Shown: one piece after another, positions 46,878 to 58,481 of the stretch
Numbering within the stretch: position 1 is the stretch's first letter
How the letters are laid out: every line of letters starts with the position of its first letter
Assembly (NCBI GenBank): GCA_963580285.1
Contig: OY757017.1
Location: 18,307,003 to 18,371,002, forward strand
Origin: Lucinisca nassula
Taxonomy: Eukaryota; Mollusca; Bivalvia; Lucinida; Lucinidae
DNA: 64,000 bases
Direction of reading: 5' to 3'
Made by a program: the position numbers and the translations under genes
Notes under the pieces: model-generated
Told to the model about the DNA's origin: nothing
The model's input: the letters and a program-made list of their open reading frames with translations, nothing else
The model's database searches: none

Positions 46878-47455
46878 AAAGTAGAAGTAAAACAAAGATC
46901 AGGAATCGATACAATTAACTTACTCCAACCACCAAAGACACCAAAGGGAAAGAAACACAAACATTAAGCGACCAGGCCATAATGGAAACCTAAACAAAGG
47001 AAGGCCATAAGGACAGTTACTTTCCCACAAAATGGCCATATGGCCATCAAAAATAAAAAGACACAAGTGATACACACAGTAAGTAACAAACAACAACATA
47101 AATAAATCGCCACAGAAGAACCGCCTTGGAACGGTCAGTGGAAAGATTTCCACCGGGGGGCTTAAATCGATTTTACGTGGCCACAATCCTCGCCCTTACT
47201 TCCGTCGTGATTTAGACAAATAATTTGTTCAGTCCACATGAAGGCCTCCTAACTCATCAGTGCAACATCTCCGTGAACACAAATAATCAAAGAACCACAG
47301 AGGTGAGACAACGGTGAGGACTCGACAGCAAGAAACCACTGAAATGCTGGAGCAAAACATAACCAACAGTTAGACTCCGATGGGCCCGACCAGAGACAGA
47401 GCATCAGGCACCAAGCAACATTACCTTGAATTAGATCTCTCCAATTCTCAATAAG
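46878..47455 (-). repeat. DR-A copy joined to Naiad RT (3' tail of the element)
   Basis: Full-length tail from TTGAGAATTGGAGAGATCTA to TTTTACTTCTACTTT in minus orientation, directly downstream of the RT copy at 47,456-48,490. This junction is the best evidence that DR-A is the Naiad 3' untranslated region. Confidence 0.78.
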
Positions 47456-48490
47456 CCTTTACGTTGGAACCGTCATAGAATCTAAGGCCTGACCCACCGG
47501 CGTGCAATTAAAGAGGGAAGCAAAGTTGCCAACCGTGATTGGGTTAACTACCATGCATGCAGTTTGTCGTATAACATCTATGTTGTACCCAATCTTTTTA
47601 TATCGAAGAATGATTTGACGATTGTGTGCTAAAGTCATTGCGGTTATATATTTTTCTTAATTTATATACTAAGTCACAATAAAATTCGGGTTCCGATAGA
47701 CCTTGTTGCAGTAGAGATTTAAGTCCAATATTGAATTTTGAAACTAGAGCTGTCAGTGAAACTGACTAGGGCCCCGGCAGTGCTATCAGAGGAGTAGGAA
47801 AATTTGTGGACGGACAGACGGACAGACGGACAGACAGACAGACGGACAGAGTGATTACTATAGGGCACCAACACTTTCAGTGCGGGGCCCTAATTAAATC
47901 AGAATGGCGTCTATAAAATTTTGAAAAGGCTTTGCGTAGTTTATGGTACCGATAACCCTGATTAAGAAGTTTAGCCGTTAATAATTTATTACGAATGCTG
48001 AAGTCACTTACATGACTACACACTCTAGCAAATCGAATAAATTGCGAAATATAAACGCCATAGGATGGCGTACGAGGAACATCACCATCCAAAAAAGGAA
48101 AATTTACAATCTCTAAATCAAAGTCATCGCGTTTATCATAAATTTTGCACGAAACAAACCCATCTACAATAGACAGATGTAAATCCAAAAACGGGGCCTC
48201 TGTATCAGAAGAATTTCTTTATTTAACTGAAGTTCTGGGGGGTAAATCTGACTGATCAAACCATCGAAATAGGTATTATCAATATTTAATAAATCATCTA
48301 AATATCTTGAAGTGCAGCTAAAAGCTTCAATAATTTCAGATTGGTTATCAATGGAAAGCGACAACATGAAGTCTCTTTCATAACAATACAAGAACAGATC
48401 AGCCACAAGAGGTGCGCAATTCGTACACATCAAACCTTGTAGACCCTGATCAGACTGATCTGCGACTACAATGTCCCAAATATGGAACAC
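47456..48490 (-). pseudogene. Naiad-like RT, C-terminal half with YLDD, frameshifted
   Basis: Minus-strand copy holding the part of RT that the 15.9k copy lacks. Readable blocks: NCAPLVADLFLYCYERDF; TSRYLDDLLNIDN with the catalytic YLDD; ELQLNK; after a frameshift near 48,190 DLHLSIVDGFVSCKIYDKRD, SYGVYISQFIRFARVCSHVS, LNQGYRYHKLRKAFSKFYRR; and further pieces down to NFASLFNC near 47,540. A 148-bp MITE-like insertion splits it at 47,744-47,891. It is followed directly (minus orientation) by a DR-A copy, which indicates that DR-A is the element's 3' untranslated tail. Confidence 0.78.
47744..47891. mobile_element. MITE-like insertion inside the Naiad RT
   Basis: Starts CTAGAGCTGTCAGT, ends GGGGCCCTAA, with inverted AGGGCCCC/GGGGCCCT near the ends and an internal (GGACAGAC)n microsatellite. 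The homologous Naiad copy at 51.0k reads straight through this point. Confidence 0.65.
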
Positions 48491-48529
48491 TAGGCATATA
48501 TATATATTGAATGATTAAAGTTTTATTGA

Positions 48530-48900
48530 CAAGAACAACCGTGAACCTGAGGGTGAGGGCTTGGATCCAGTAAAGTATACTTAAACCCATAAGTAATTTT
48601 ACTGACCGTTCCAAATCGGTGCTTTAGCTGTGGTTTATTTTTATTTAATGTTTGTTTTGTTGGTGATTCTAATTATTTCCCCATTACATAGGTTGTTCCT
48701 TTTTATTTACAGTTCGATTTTCTGAGTCACCGCATGTTTGGGAAAGAGATGCCTATTTTGTTTACTACCGTGAGTCAATGTTGCCTGGTCATTTTCCATT
48801 TTCAATTTCGAAAGTTTTGAACAACTTGGCCGAGGTGTTTGACCGGTCCTGCGATCGACTAGAATAAAAATGAACGACGCGATGCAGAGATTGTTAACAT
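48530..48900 (+). repeat. Distant relative of DR-A
   Basis: GAACCTGAGGGTGAGGGCTT and ACTGACCGTTCCAAATCGGT match the DR-A layout; the rest is diverged. Confidence 0.4.
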
Positions 48901-49310
48901 TAAGAAGAGGATCTCCACGAACGCTAAATACATACATTTCGTTGAATGAATGTTATTTACGTACATTTAAGCAAATAAGTTGCGTATTTGCTTAGAAATG
49001 TAATAATTTCTGGCATATGTGCCTTCTTATCAATCATATAATCAATAACATAAAAGAAACAAGTAAACTGGTGGTATTCAAATGTAAAAGTTTAAAAAAT
49101 AATAGGCCGTTTTTGTCCAATTTTCCTACTCAAAAAGAATGATCACTGGAAAAAAATAACAACACGGTCAGGGCTTGACACTTGACTGGAGAAGGTCGAA
49201 TTGTCGAATTCGACATGACAGTAGTTACAAATAATACATTATTTTTTATTATTATTAAACGCTGTCCAATTATGTAATAATATTCGATTAAAATATAACA
49301 ATAATTGTAC

Positions 49311-49467
49311 CTGCACATGCGCATTTGCATTAAACAGCATAATACAAAGAAAGCCAAGCACTTCCCTCGCAACATCTTCGTTTCTGGTAGCCAAATGCGG
49401 TAAACATTTGCGCATCGAACCTTTTGCGTCGTAGTAATTTTGTATAAGGGTAATGTAATTCAATGTT
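49311..49467 (-). CDS. ITPR-like exon 3b (duplicated pair, copy b)
   Basis: 157 bp: 1 nt plus 52 codons, acceptor TTTTCAG, donor GTACAA. It contains CLPHLATRNEDVAREVLGFL and ends NANAHVQ, clearly homologous along its length to exon 3a, 2.9 kb upstream in the gene. Both open frames are undamaged, which favours two functional alternative exons over one live and one dead copy. Confidence 0.8.
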
Positions 49468-49854
49468 CTGAAAAGCATGCAAATGAAATAGCATCCTGGG
49501 TCATGAAATCAGTATATAATATCGAATCTGCGAACAATACAAGAAATCTATATGTGAATTAGAATATGGGTGCGCTTTACAAAACTTTAAGTGCAAATAA
49601 CCATCCAAATATGATAGGTTGGTTTACAAGTCTAATGACTTGCTTGTTGAAAAACTGTATTGCAAGAATTTACATTTCCATTGCTACCATTTATTTGGAA
49701 ACTTGCATTTCTATTTGTGCTAATGTTCCTGCCGAACTAAAGTAGGGTAACCAGATTAATCATTATTGATTTGCGCGATTAACCTGCACTTAACTCTACC
49801 CAACGTGTCTCTCGGTAATTTAGTATTCATGTGCTTAATTGTACTTTTTCAAAT

Positions 49855-50054
49855 GTAAATAGAAGTGAAGGCAGTGATCAGGAATCGATACAATTAACCC
49901 ACAGCTCCGATCAGAGACACCAAAGTGAAAGAAACACAAACAAGAAATAACAGACCCTAATGGAAACATCAATAGCGGAAAGCCAAAAGGACAGTTACTT
50001 TCCCACAGAATGGCAAATTGGCTATCCAAAACAAAGTAATAAAAGCGATACAAA
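49855..50054 (-). repeat. DR-A copy, 5' truncated
   Basis: First of three minus-oriented copies in a row. Only about 200 bp of the 3' end is present. Confidence 0.75.
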
Positions 50055-50611
50055 ATAGAAGTGGAGGCAATAATCAGAAATCGATACAAGTAACCCACAG
50101 CTCCCATCAGAGACAACAAAGGGAAAGAAACACAAACACAAAACAACAGGCGGAAAGCCAAAAGGAAAGTTTATTTCCCACAAAATGGCCAACAGGCTAT
50201 CCAAAATAAAATAATATAAGCGACACAAACATCCAAAGACAAACCATAACAAAACTAAACCGCGACAGAACAACCGCCTTGGTACGGTCAGCGGAAACGA
50301 ATTCCACTGGGGGGGGGGGGGGCTTTTATCGTTTTTACGTGGCCACAATCTTCGCCCTTACTTCCGTCGCGATTGAGAAAAATAATTTGTTCAGTCCGCA
50401 TTAAGTCCTAACTCATCAGTGCAACATCTCCGTGAACACAAAAATCAATTTACCACAATGATGAAGCAACGGTGAGGACTCGACTGCAAGAAACCAATGA
50501 AAAGCTGGAACAAAAGAAAACCAATAGTTAGACTCCGGTGCGCCCGACCAGGGACAGAGCATCAGACACCAACTAACATTACATAGAATTAGATTCTTTC
50601 TAATTCTCAGT
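50055..50611 (-). repeat. DR-A copy, near full length
   Basis: Second of the head-to-tail series. Contains a G/C homopolymer at 50,309-50,322. Confidence 0.77.
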
Positions 50612-50897
50612 AAAACAGAAGTGAAGACAATGATCAGGAATCGATACAATTAACCCACAGCTCCCATCAGAGACACCAAAGGGAAAGAAACATAAACATG
50701 AAACAACAGACCCTAATGGAAACATCAATAGCGGAAAGCCAAAAGGACAGATACTTTCCCACAAAATGGCCAATAGGCTATTCAAAATATAATAATATAA
50801 GCGACACAAACATCCAAAAACAAACCATACCAAAAATAAACCGCAACAGAAGAACCGCCTTGGAATGGTCAGCGGAAACAAATTCCACCGGGGGGCT
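50612..50897 (-). repeat. DR-A copy joined to a Naiad RT remnant
   Basis: Third of the series. Its 5' side meets the RT remnant at 50,898. Confidence 0.75.
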
Positions 50898-51103
50898 TTG
50901 ACGCCGGACCGTCATAGAATCTGAGCCCTGACCCACCGTCGTGCAATTAAAGAGGGAAGCAAAGTTGTCAACCAGAAGAGATTTAAGTCCAATGTAGAAT
51001 TTTGAAATTAAATCAGCATGCCGTCTATAAAATTTTGAAAAGGCTTTGCGTAGTTTATGGCACCGATAACCCTGATTAAGAAGTTTAGCAGTTAACAATT
51101 CGT
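50898..51103 (-). pseudogene. Naiad-like RT C-terminal fragment
   Basis: Reads LLTAKLLNQGYRCHKLRKAF, then SKFYRRHADLISKF, GLKSLL and, after an internal deletion, NFASLFNCTTVGQGSDSMTV. It is joined in minus orientation to DR-A at 50,612-50,897. Confidence 0.7.
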
Positions 51104-51757
51104 AAAATAAAAAAGGAAATAAAACAGCAATTTTAACACCCCGGAATGCTATTTAGCCTAAACAATTATAGAAGGAATAGTAGAGGTAATTTCTGGCAGT
51201 GAAATATTAGTTCATACATAAGAACTCCATAGTAGAAAAAACAGTGTCCCTTTGGAAATTTTGTCACAGACCGAAATTGAAATAATAAGATTCCCAAGTA
51301 GTCATTATGGAAAGGGCTGCGAAGGAAAATTTCAAATTTTATCGGCCATTTTTTAGGAATTATAGTTCAGACATTTACGAAAGCCAAACACATGACCCAT
51401 AAGATACTGAAAATTCCTTCTGTCACGCTCGGACTTTGTCTAGAATGACCGTAGGTAACATCCGTTACGCTCAAATTTACCGGAGTTGTCAAGAGGATTG
51501 CTCCGACACGTTGAGATATCGTTTAATGTAACGACACCTGGTTGAATATCTGTGTGAGTATACACCCATATTGGCAAATCCATTACGATTTTTTTTTCAT
51601 TTATCAACCTCAATCCCTATGTATTCCAAACGGAAATTTTTTATCATGTATACTCTTTTTCTTTAAAACTTATGGGAATACTTCACTGGACATGCTAACA
51701 CAGTCAACATCGATGAAAACGCATGCCTTGAATATTAAAATTGAATAATAATACACA

Positions 51758-51985
51758 AATCATCACATGAACAAGTCCTTGAAATGAACAGCCCTAAACC
51801 CCAGTTTATGAAGAGAAAACTGGGGTTTACGGGGATATACATTATTTTTCTTATTTCTGCTCCAATGCATATGCTGTGAGTACTGGTTAGAACCGCCTCA
51901 ATTGGGCAGTTCTAACAAGCACCCACAATATGTTTGCAGTATAAACAAGAAAAATATCATGGATTTTCATCAGATAAGTTGTCAG
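51758..51985. mobile_element. Fold-back element, second end type
   Basis: Left end CATCACATGAACAAGTCC; centre GTTAGAACCGCCTCAATTGG. Confidence 0.7.
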
Positions 51986-52371
51986 TTTGGAGATGTGAAA
52001 AATGAACCATGTCGCCCGGGCATGTTATCGCAATGTAAAATATGTTGAACATATAATTAATGACAGAATTAAATAATTCATTTTAATAGAAATAATGCTA
52101 CCACTCTGATTATTTTCCTAAATTCATTTCAGCAGTATGTAAGAATAAAACGTTCTAGTGCTAAATATCGGCCAAGTCACTACATGGTTTGACTGTATCA
52201 GACTGCTGCTGTGTATTTACAAGAAAAATATGTTGAAATTATATGGTGTTCATTAAAAGATGTTTCAAACTATATGAAATTATTTATACTCGAACAAACA
52301 ACAGCCATGCTTAATAAATATTGATCACGTAAAAAGGCAGCATTTAATTATGCACCAACATGCGCATGTAC

Positions 52372-52528
52372 CTGTACGTGTTGATTTGCATTCAATAACA
52401 AAATGCAGACGAAGCCGAGTACTTCTTTTGCAAGACTCTCACATCTTGTAGCAATATGGGGTAGAGCGTGCTTCAGGGCATTTTTACTATTGTAAAGTAC
52501 TTGAATTTTGTGTATGTGCTTCACCGCA
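52372..52528 (-). CDS. ITPR-like exon 3a (duplicated pair, copy a)
   Basis: 157 bp: 1 nt plus 52 codons, acceptor TTTTTCAG, donor GTACAT. It contains ALPHIATRCESLAKEVLGFV and ends NANQHVQ. This matches the ITPR segment that ends in a leucine-rich helix before the SFFCRLTED-type motif. Length and phases are identical to exon 3b at 49.4k. Because 157 is not a multiple of 3, using both copies would break the frame. Confidence 0.8.
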
Positions 52529-53094
52529 CTGAAAAATAACCGTATCATTGTGGATTCATAATATTACGCGTCTGAGCTTTATCAGCATAAACTTTCAATA
52601 ATATGATACTAATTACTCACACATAACGCAGTTGGGTCTAGTTTGCTTAGTTTTGCAATTGAAATAATTTCATACCTCATAGAAAAATTGTTTTACATAC
52701 ATAGCTAGCTAGCTAAAGCAGTTATATCAAGTAAAACACTTCGGAGTTTATAGTCGATCGAGGCTGAAATAGTCTTGCACAAGTTACCGTTACCTTAATT
52801 GTTACTTTAACATTGATGCAAGCCTTCAATAATATTAATTATAGCCATTAAAATGCCTGTCATTTATAGTAAATGATTACAATACATTATTGGGTTCTCT
52901 GTCATAACAAGGGCAACAACACTAGACAGGAGCCTTGAACTGGATCACCGTAAAGTTGTTGTTGTTTTGATGTTACTCACACACAACAGTAGTGTGAGTT
53001 GCTGCAAAATAGAAGTGAATGCAAGCCTTTTATAGCTCTAAAAATGAACTTTGAACATTCTCTGGTGAAAATGTGTCCACTTTCATTTTATTTA

Positions 53095-53375
53095 AACGCT
53101 TAACGTAGGTTGTGAGTTCTCGTTAGAACCAATTAATGGAATCCTTGTCCTGCTGAACCCAGATATGCCTTATCTTTCAAACAATGTAGATCCAGATCAG
53201 ATGGCTTCTGATCATGATCTTCATTATTTTTCATTCAGTTCCATGAATTTGTTGCAATAATTTGCATCAAGTAATCTGATTGGTTGATAATCAGTAGTCG
53301 GTGTGGCATATTTAAATATTCAGCAGGTTAAGGGTTAAGCGGTTCTAACGAGTATCCATCCTCCATGTTTTGCGG
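53095..53375. mobile_element. Fold-back element interrupted by another MITE
   Basis: GTTCTCGTTAGAACC on the left and GCGGTTCTAACGAGTATCC on the right. Between them (53,148-53,338) lies a copy of the TCCTTGTCCTGCTGA element. Confidence 0.68.
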
Positions 53376-53854
53376 AGTGGTAGGGTGAGACGAAGGTGTA
53401 ATGTGTCTTACATCATCGGGGTGCCCCACTGATATTAGCTTGCTGGCTGTTCTTGCAGCAGGTAAGGGAAGAGCGGGGTGGGGAGCTGTTATGTTTCTGT
53501 TTCTTTATTTTCATTTATTTTTCTCTTTCTCTCCAACCCCTTATCGTTTAGCTCCATCACTATCTCTTCTATATGTGTCTCCACTTCTCTGGGAGAAGAC
53601 CCGTGATGTGCAATGTGTCGTTAAACCCCCAACGAAATTAATTAATCAATCTATCTGTTGCGACAGTAATCCGAAACCTACATGAAATTTATACCACAAT
53701 AGACCTTACAGATGTATCTGGATATTCCGGGAATTGCAAGGGCAAAGAACACGGACTTGTTTCAAAAGTTGGTCAATTGTTATAAGGCGAGACGCCCAGA
53801 GCTCTCCTAGCGATGTGTGTCAAACATAATATGAAAAGAGACGATGAAACAAAC

Positions 53855-54013
53855 TTTTTGATTTTATATTCTGATGTTCTTGTCTGCCAGTCTTCTGGAA
53901 GTTTTCTTTCTTCATTGTGAATGATACCCCTGAGTATCTGCAAGCACTTGATGTTCAGTTCATCCATTTCCATACGCGCATGTTCCGTAAGTCTTTTCTT
54001 GTCAATGGATATA
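53855..54013 (-). CDS. ITPR-like exon 2 (RIH helical region)
   Basis: 159 bp: 1 nt, 52 codons, 2 nt. Acceptor TTTTCAG, donor GTTTGT (weak). It contains MDELNIKCLQILRGIIHNEE, which matches the ITPR helix containing LCIKVLQTLRE. The entry phase fits exon 1. The exit phase (AA + 1 nt) fits either member of the following duplicated pair, giving Asn with one and Lys with the other. Confidence 0.8.
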
Positions 54014-54220
54014 CTGAAAAACAGACTTTCATATAAAATTCTCGAAGACAACTTTCACAAAGTATAATGAGCGTTATAAATATTTTTATCATGTCCAAAT
54101 TTGAGCCCACTGATTGAGTGAGGAAAACTGTATGGGGGCCGAAAATTATTCGTGTTCTGAACATTATTTGAACCCCTTATATTGTTTAATCGAATTAAAT
54201 CCTACAATGATTATCGCTGC

Positions 54221-54466
54221 TGCCTCATTACGAAAACACGCCTATACAAATACAGTGTAAATTTTACAGAAGAAAAATCGAAAATGCTTAAATGAAAAAT
54301 TGTGAGCATCTCCAGATATCAATTGTTGGAACACGTTAGGTTCTAATGAGTACCCACAATCTATTTTTCAGAATAGAAATACGAAAATAAGGCTTTTCCT
54401 GTAAACGTGTATATAAGTGGGTGGGTCAAGGGGGTCAGAATTATAAAGGCGTGTGTTCGTGATGTT
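54221..54466. mobile_element. Fold-back element
   Basis: ATTACGAAAACACGCCTATA to AAGGCGTGTGTTCGTGATG, centre decayed. Confidence 0.68.
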
Positions 54467-54736
54467 TTCTACGGTGGTTGTTGCTAATATATGTGGCCCT
54501 ATGCTACAAGAATGTTTCTTCATGCTAAGTAATGTATCATGCATTTTAATCATTTCGCCGGGGAAGAAAGAGCTGGTTGCTTTGCCTACCGTTCTGTCTG
54601 TCTGTCATGTGTATTGCTTTGTTAAATGTATTTGATTTGCATGTAATGAGTATATGTTTTGCATAATTAAAACCCCTCCTTAGGTGAAGATTTGGGTCAT
54701 TTTAAGTCAATAGTACCATCCTACTACTACTACTAC

Positions 54737-54748
54737 AACACACACACA

Positions 54749-54806
<58 letters not shown>
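54737..54806 (+). repeat. (AC)n microsatellite
   Basis: About 34 AC units with one interruption, preceded by (CTA)n. Confidence 0.95.
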
Positions 54807-54808
<2 letters not shown>

Positions 54809-54851
54809 GAGACCCCGTCACGTTTAAAAGTTCCAAAATAAACATCCCAGT

Positions 54852-55348
54852 AAAATAGAAGTGAAGGCAATGATCAGGAATCGATACAATTAACACACAG
54901 CTCCCATCAGAGACATCAAAGGGAAAGAAACACAAACATGAAATAATAGACCCTAATGGAAGCCAAAAGACCCTAGCGGAAAGCCAAAAGAACAGTCACT
55001 TTCCCACAAAATGGCCAATTGGCTATCCAAAATAAAAATTTAAGCGATATATACACTCAAAGACAAACATAACAAAAATAATCTGCGACAGAAGAACCAC
55101 CTTGGAACGGTCAGTGAAACGAATTACACTGGGGATTTAAATCGATTTTACGCTGCCGCAATCATCGCCCTTACTTCCGTCGCGATTTAGACAAATACTT
55201 TGTTCAATCCGCATGAAGGCCTCCTCACGCATCAGTGCAACACCCGAGAACACAAAAATCAAACAAACACAGAGATGAAACAACGGTGAGTACTCGACAT
55301 CAAGAAACCACTGAAATGCTGGAGCAAAATAAAACCAACAGTTAGACC
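54852..55348 (-). repeat. DR-A copy, near full length
   Basis: Minus orientation; next to an (AC)n tract on one side and a fold-back element on the other. Confidence 0.75.
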
Positions 55349-55356
55349 CTACTTTA

Positions 55357-55545
55357 TGCACAGAATACTGGGGTTTAAGGGGTTTACATTATTTGTTTTT
55401 TATTTCTGCTCCAAGATATAGTTGAAGGATACTCGTTAGAACCGCCTCAACGAGGCGGTTCTAACGGGCACCCACAACCTATGTTTGATTATAAGTTAGG
55501 AAACATTTCAAATTTTCATCAGAAAAATAACCGTTTAGAAATGAC
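55357..55545. mobile_element. Fold-back element, truncated
   Basis: Centre GTTAGAACCGCCTCAACGAG then GCGGTTCTAAC; lies beside DR-A. Confidence 0.7.
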
Positions 55546-55708
55546 GTAATACTCTTTATCAAACGGGCGTTGTATCGTAATGCACAATGTGTCTAATGCT
55601 ACTGAATGGTCTAAGGAGGTGTTTCTTATGTTGTGCATTCCACATGGCCCATTGCTACATGGATGTTTTCATAATGAGTGCTGTATGGCAGACTGTCGTT
55701 TCTTTTTT

Positions 55709-56365
55709 CATCACGAAAACACGCCTATATAATTTTGACCACTTGAACCCCACTTTTATATAGTAAAACTGGGGTTTACAAGGGTTAACCTTATTTTTTC
55801 TTATTTCTGCTGTAACATATATATTGTGGGTAGTCGATAGAACCTCCTTTTCGAGGCGGTTCTAACGCGTACGATATGGCGGTTCTAACGAGTACCACAA
55901 ACTATATTGTGAGCAGAAATAAGAAAATTATCACAATTATTCATCTTTTGACTTTTAAAAAAAAATGAAACTTTTAAGATAAAAAATTGTGATATTTTTC
56001 TTATTTCTGCACAAAATATAGACTGCGGGTACTCGTTAAAAACCGCCTCAATATTTAAAACCGTCTCATTGAGGCGGTTCTAACGAATACCCACAATCTA
56101 TATTTTAGAGCAGAAATAAGGAAAATAAGGTTTACCCTTGTAAAATAGAAGTGGAGGCTATGATTAGGAATCAATACAGTCAACCCACAGCTCCCATCAG
56201 AGACACCAAAGGGAAAGAAAACAAACATGAAACAGCAGACCTAATGGAAACATCAATAGCGGAAAGCCAAAAGGACATTTACTTTCCCACAAAATGGCCC
56301 AGTTTTTACTATATAAAAGTGCAGTTCAAGGGGGTCAAAACTATATAGGCGTGTTTTCCTGGTAT
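55709..56365. mobile_element. Compound fold-back element with DR-A inside
   Basis: Two centres (about 55,840-55,895 and 56,036-56,095), outer ends CACGAAAACACGCC and AGGCGTGTTTTCC, DR-A fragment at 56,141-56,298. Confidence 0.7.
56141..56298 (-). repeat. DR-A 3' fragment inside a fold-back element
   Basis: From AAAATAGAAGTGGAGGC to CACAAAATGGCC. The fold-back arm resumes at CAGTTTTTACTATATAAAAG. Confidence 0.75.
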
Positions 56366-56439
56366 TCTATGCTTCTAGCTGACCCTTCTGATCTTATTAC
56401 GGCAGCATATCCGTGAGGCATACTGCAATGTTTCATATT

Positions 56440-56670
56440 TGAAAACGGACATTTTTCTGATAAAATTTGTGACATAGTTCTTACTTTTATTCAAAACTTA
56501 GGTTTAAGGTGCTTGTTATAACCGCCTCATTGAGGCTTTTCTAATGAGTACCCACAAACTATGTCCTGGAGTATAAATAAACCAAATAATGTATATCCCC
56601 GTAAACCCAAATTTTCTCTATATAAAGTTGTGTGTAAGGGGTGTTCCTTTCACGGAGCTGTTCACCTAAT
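56440..56670. mobile_element. Fold-back element, second end type
   Basis: Centre ATAACCGCCTCATTGAGG; right arm TGTTCCTTTCACGGAGCTG. Confidence 0.65.
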
Positions 56671-56867
56671 GATATTTATTTGCATTTTATTGAGAATTAT
56701 TGCAAAACTCCTCAAGGAAGAAAAGTCTCAATAATATAATATAATATAAATACAGCTTAAAGTGTTGCATTATGAAACAAAACACAGATAAAATGACAGA
56801 AAATGGGAACCTCGGGCTACCTGCTCTGGCAAATATCTGAACGGAACTCTATTTTAATTATATTTAA

Positions 56868-57192
56868 GATTATCACGAAAACATGCCTATATAATTTTGA
56901 CCCCCTTGAACCCCGCTTTTATATAGTAAAACTAGGGTTTACAGGGGTAAACCATATTTTTCTTATTTCTTCTCTAAAATATAGATTGAGGGTACTGTGA
57001 GAACCGCCTCATCGAGGCGATCCTAATGAGTATCCACTCGTTAGAACCGCCTCATCGAGGCGGTTTTAACGAGTATCCACAATCTATATTTTGAACAGAA
57101 ATAAGAAAATTATCACAATTTTTCATCATAAAATTTTCGATTTTTCGGCGGTAAAATAGTTAATGTATGTGTATAGGCGTGTTTTCCTTATG
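56868..57192. mobile_element. Fold-back element with doubled centre
   Basis: ATCACGAAAACATGCC to AGGCGTGTTTTCC, with the AACCGCCTCATCGAGGCG palindrome present twice (57,001 and 57,046). Confidence 0.75.
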
Positions 57193-57631
57193 GGTCTCAT
57201 TTACCCCACAGGTAATATTAATATTATTTGTGATATGGTGACACTGCTGTTGTTAAAATGCTTATGTTATCTGTCAAAAGCTAGCTCAGAACTCAAGGTG
57301 TGCTGGTCAACAGAGATTTCTCAAGGCAACATGCTCTCCAATCTTACCCGGTCGAACCTGTTTAAATAAACTTTTCCCTCTCTGGGAAAACAGTAGACAA
57401 CAAATGATTATATTTTTTTTTCAGAATTTTCTGGGAGAAGCAGGCGACAAATTGTTACTTTTCTTATTTAATCCAGAAAATAGGACTTGAAATATCAAAT
57501 CTTATTTTCTAGAGAAAACAGAAACATATTTCAAAATGTCGTCAGCTGAAAATATACCCAGCATGCAAAACATTAACATCAGCCTGAAATTTAATCACGA
57601 TATTTATTGAATGTAAACACCTTGTTGATTT

Positions 57632-57755
57632 GTTTGTATTCAAGTTTAACGGCCCAGTCAACACTATTTTAGGTCCTTTTTGAGCCGGTCAATTTACCTA
57701 TCCACACCCGTCTTCGTATAACCTTAGCTATCGTTGGGACGTAAAACTCAAACAC
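57632..57755. repeat. SINE-like repeat B fragment
   Basis: TTTGTATTCAAGTTTAACGG and CACTATTTTAGGTCCTTTTT. Confidence 0.45.
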
Positions 57756-57924
57756 TCACTCACTTACCTATCCACACTTTTCCTGCGCAGGCTTATCCGT
57801 AATTGGCAACCAGTATAGTGCACATTCTTAAGCCAGAAACTGACAACCGCCCTTCTTGGATCAGCGGAAGGGAATGAATGAATATAGAAAAGATTTCATG
57901 ATCAATCTCCACGAAAGAATGTTG

Positions 57925-58003
57925 CCAACCCTGGCTGGTATCGAACCCGCATCCTCCTGATCACCAGTCAGATGCGCATCCTACAGAGCTGCTAAGGCCG
58001 GCC
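57925..58003 (-). repeat. tRNA-related SINE head
   Basis: The minus strand reads TTAGCAGCTCTGTAGGATGC then a good B box GGTTCGATACC (57,937-57,947), like a tRNA-derived Pol III promoter. No acceptor-stem pairing typical of a working tRNA. Confidence 0.5.
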
Positions 58004-58135
58004 AAACACCATGTAGAAAACAGTGTTGATTACAAATATATGTATCAATTTTTTTAATGTTTGGCACAAGACATGGTTAGATTTTGTGTTCCCGTTACAA
58101 CTGCCTCAATGAGGACGCTCTAATGAAAACCCTCA

Positions 58136-58352
58136 ATTTAACCCTTGTCCTGCTGAATATTTATATATGCCACACCCACTACCGATTATCAACCAATCAG
58201 ATCACTTGAAGCAAATTATTGCAACAAATTCACAATCTGAATGGCAAACAATGTAGATCCTGATCAGATGGCTTCGTCAGAAGCCATCTGATCTGGATCT
58301 ACATTGTTTCAAAGATAAGGCATATCCGGGATTAGCAGGACAAGGGTTAAAA
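58136..58352. mobile_element. TIR element D
   Basis: TTAACCCTTGTCCTGCTGA and AGCAGGACAAGGGTTAA ends; central hairpin GATCAGATGGCTTCGTCAGAAGCCATCTGATC. Confidence 0.72.
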
Positions 58353-58481
58353 CTGCAACAGACATCAAAAGAAACACGTCGCAAAATGTTATCAGAAACA
58401 TTCCTCGTTCAGAAGAGTAAATATTACATTATCCTACTTAGTTTTGTGAGTCTGGCCCAGAAAACCTTTACTCTTCATATT

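Noticed and set aside
46406..50348. Several 75-108-codon frames rich in Phe, Leu, Cys
   Set aside because: All are translations of DR-A copies; the same peptide pattern appears in every copy in different frames, so it is not a protein.
57925..58003. tRNA gene
   Set aside because: B box is good, but the acceptor stem does not pair and the A box is distorted; treated as a SINE head.
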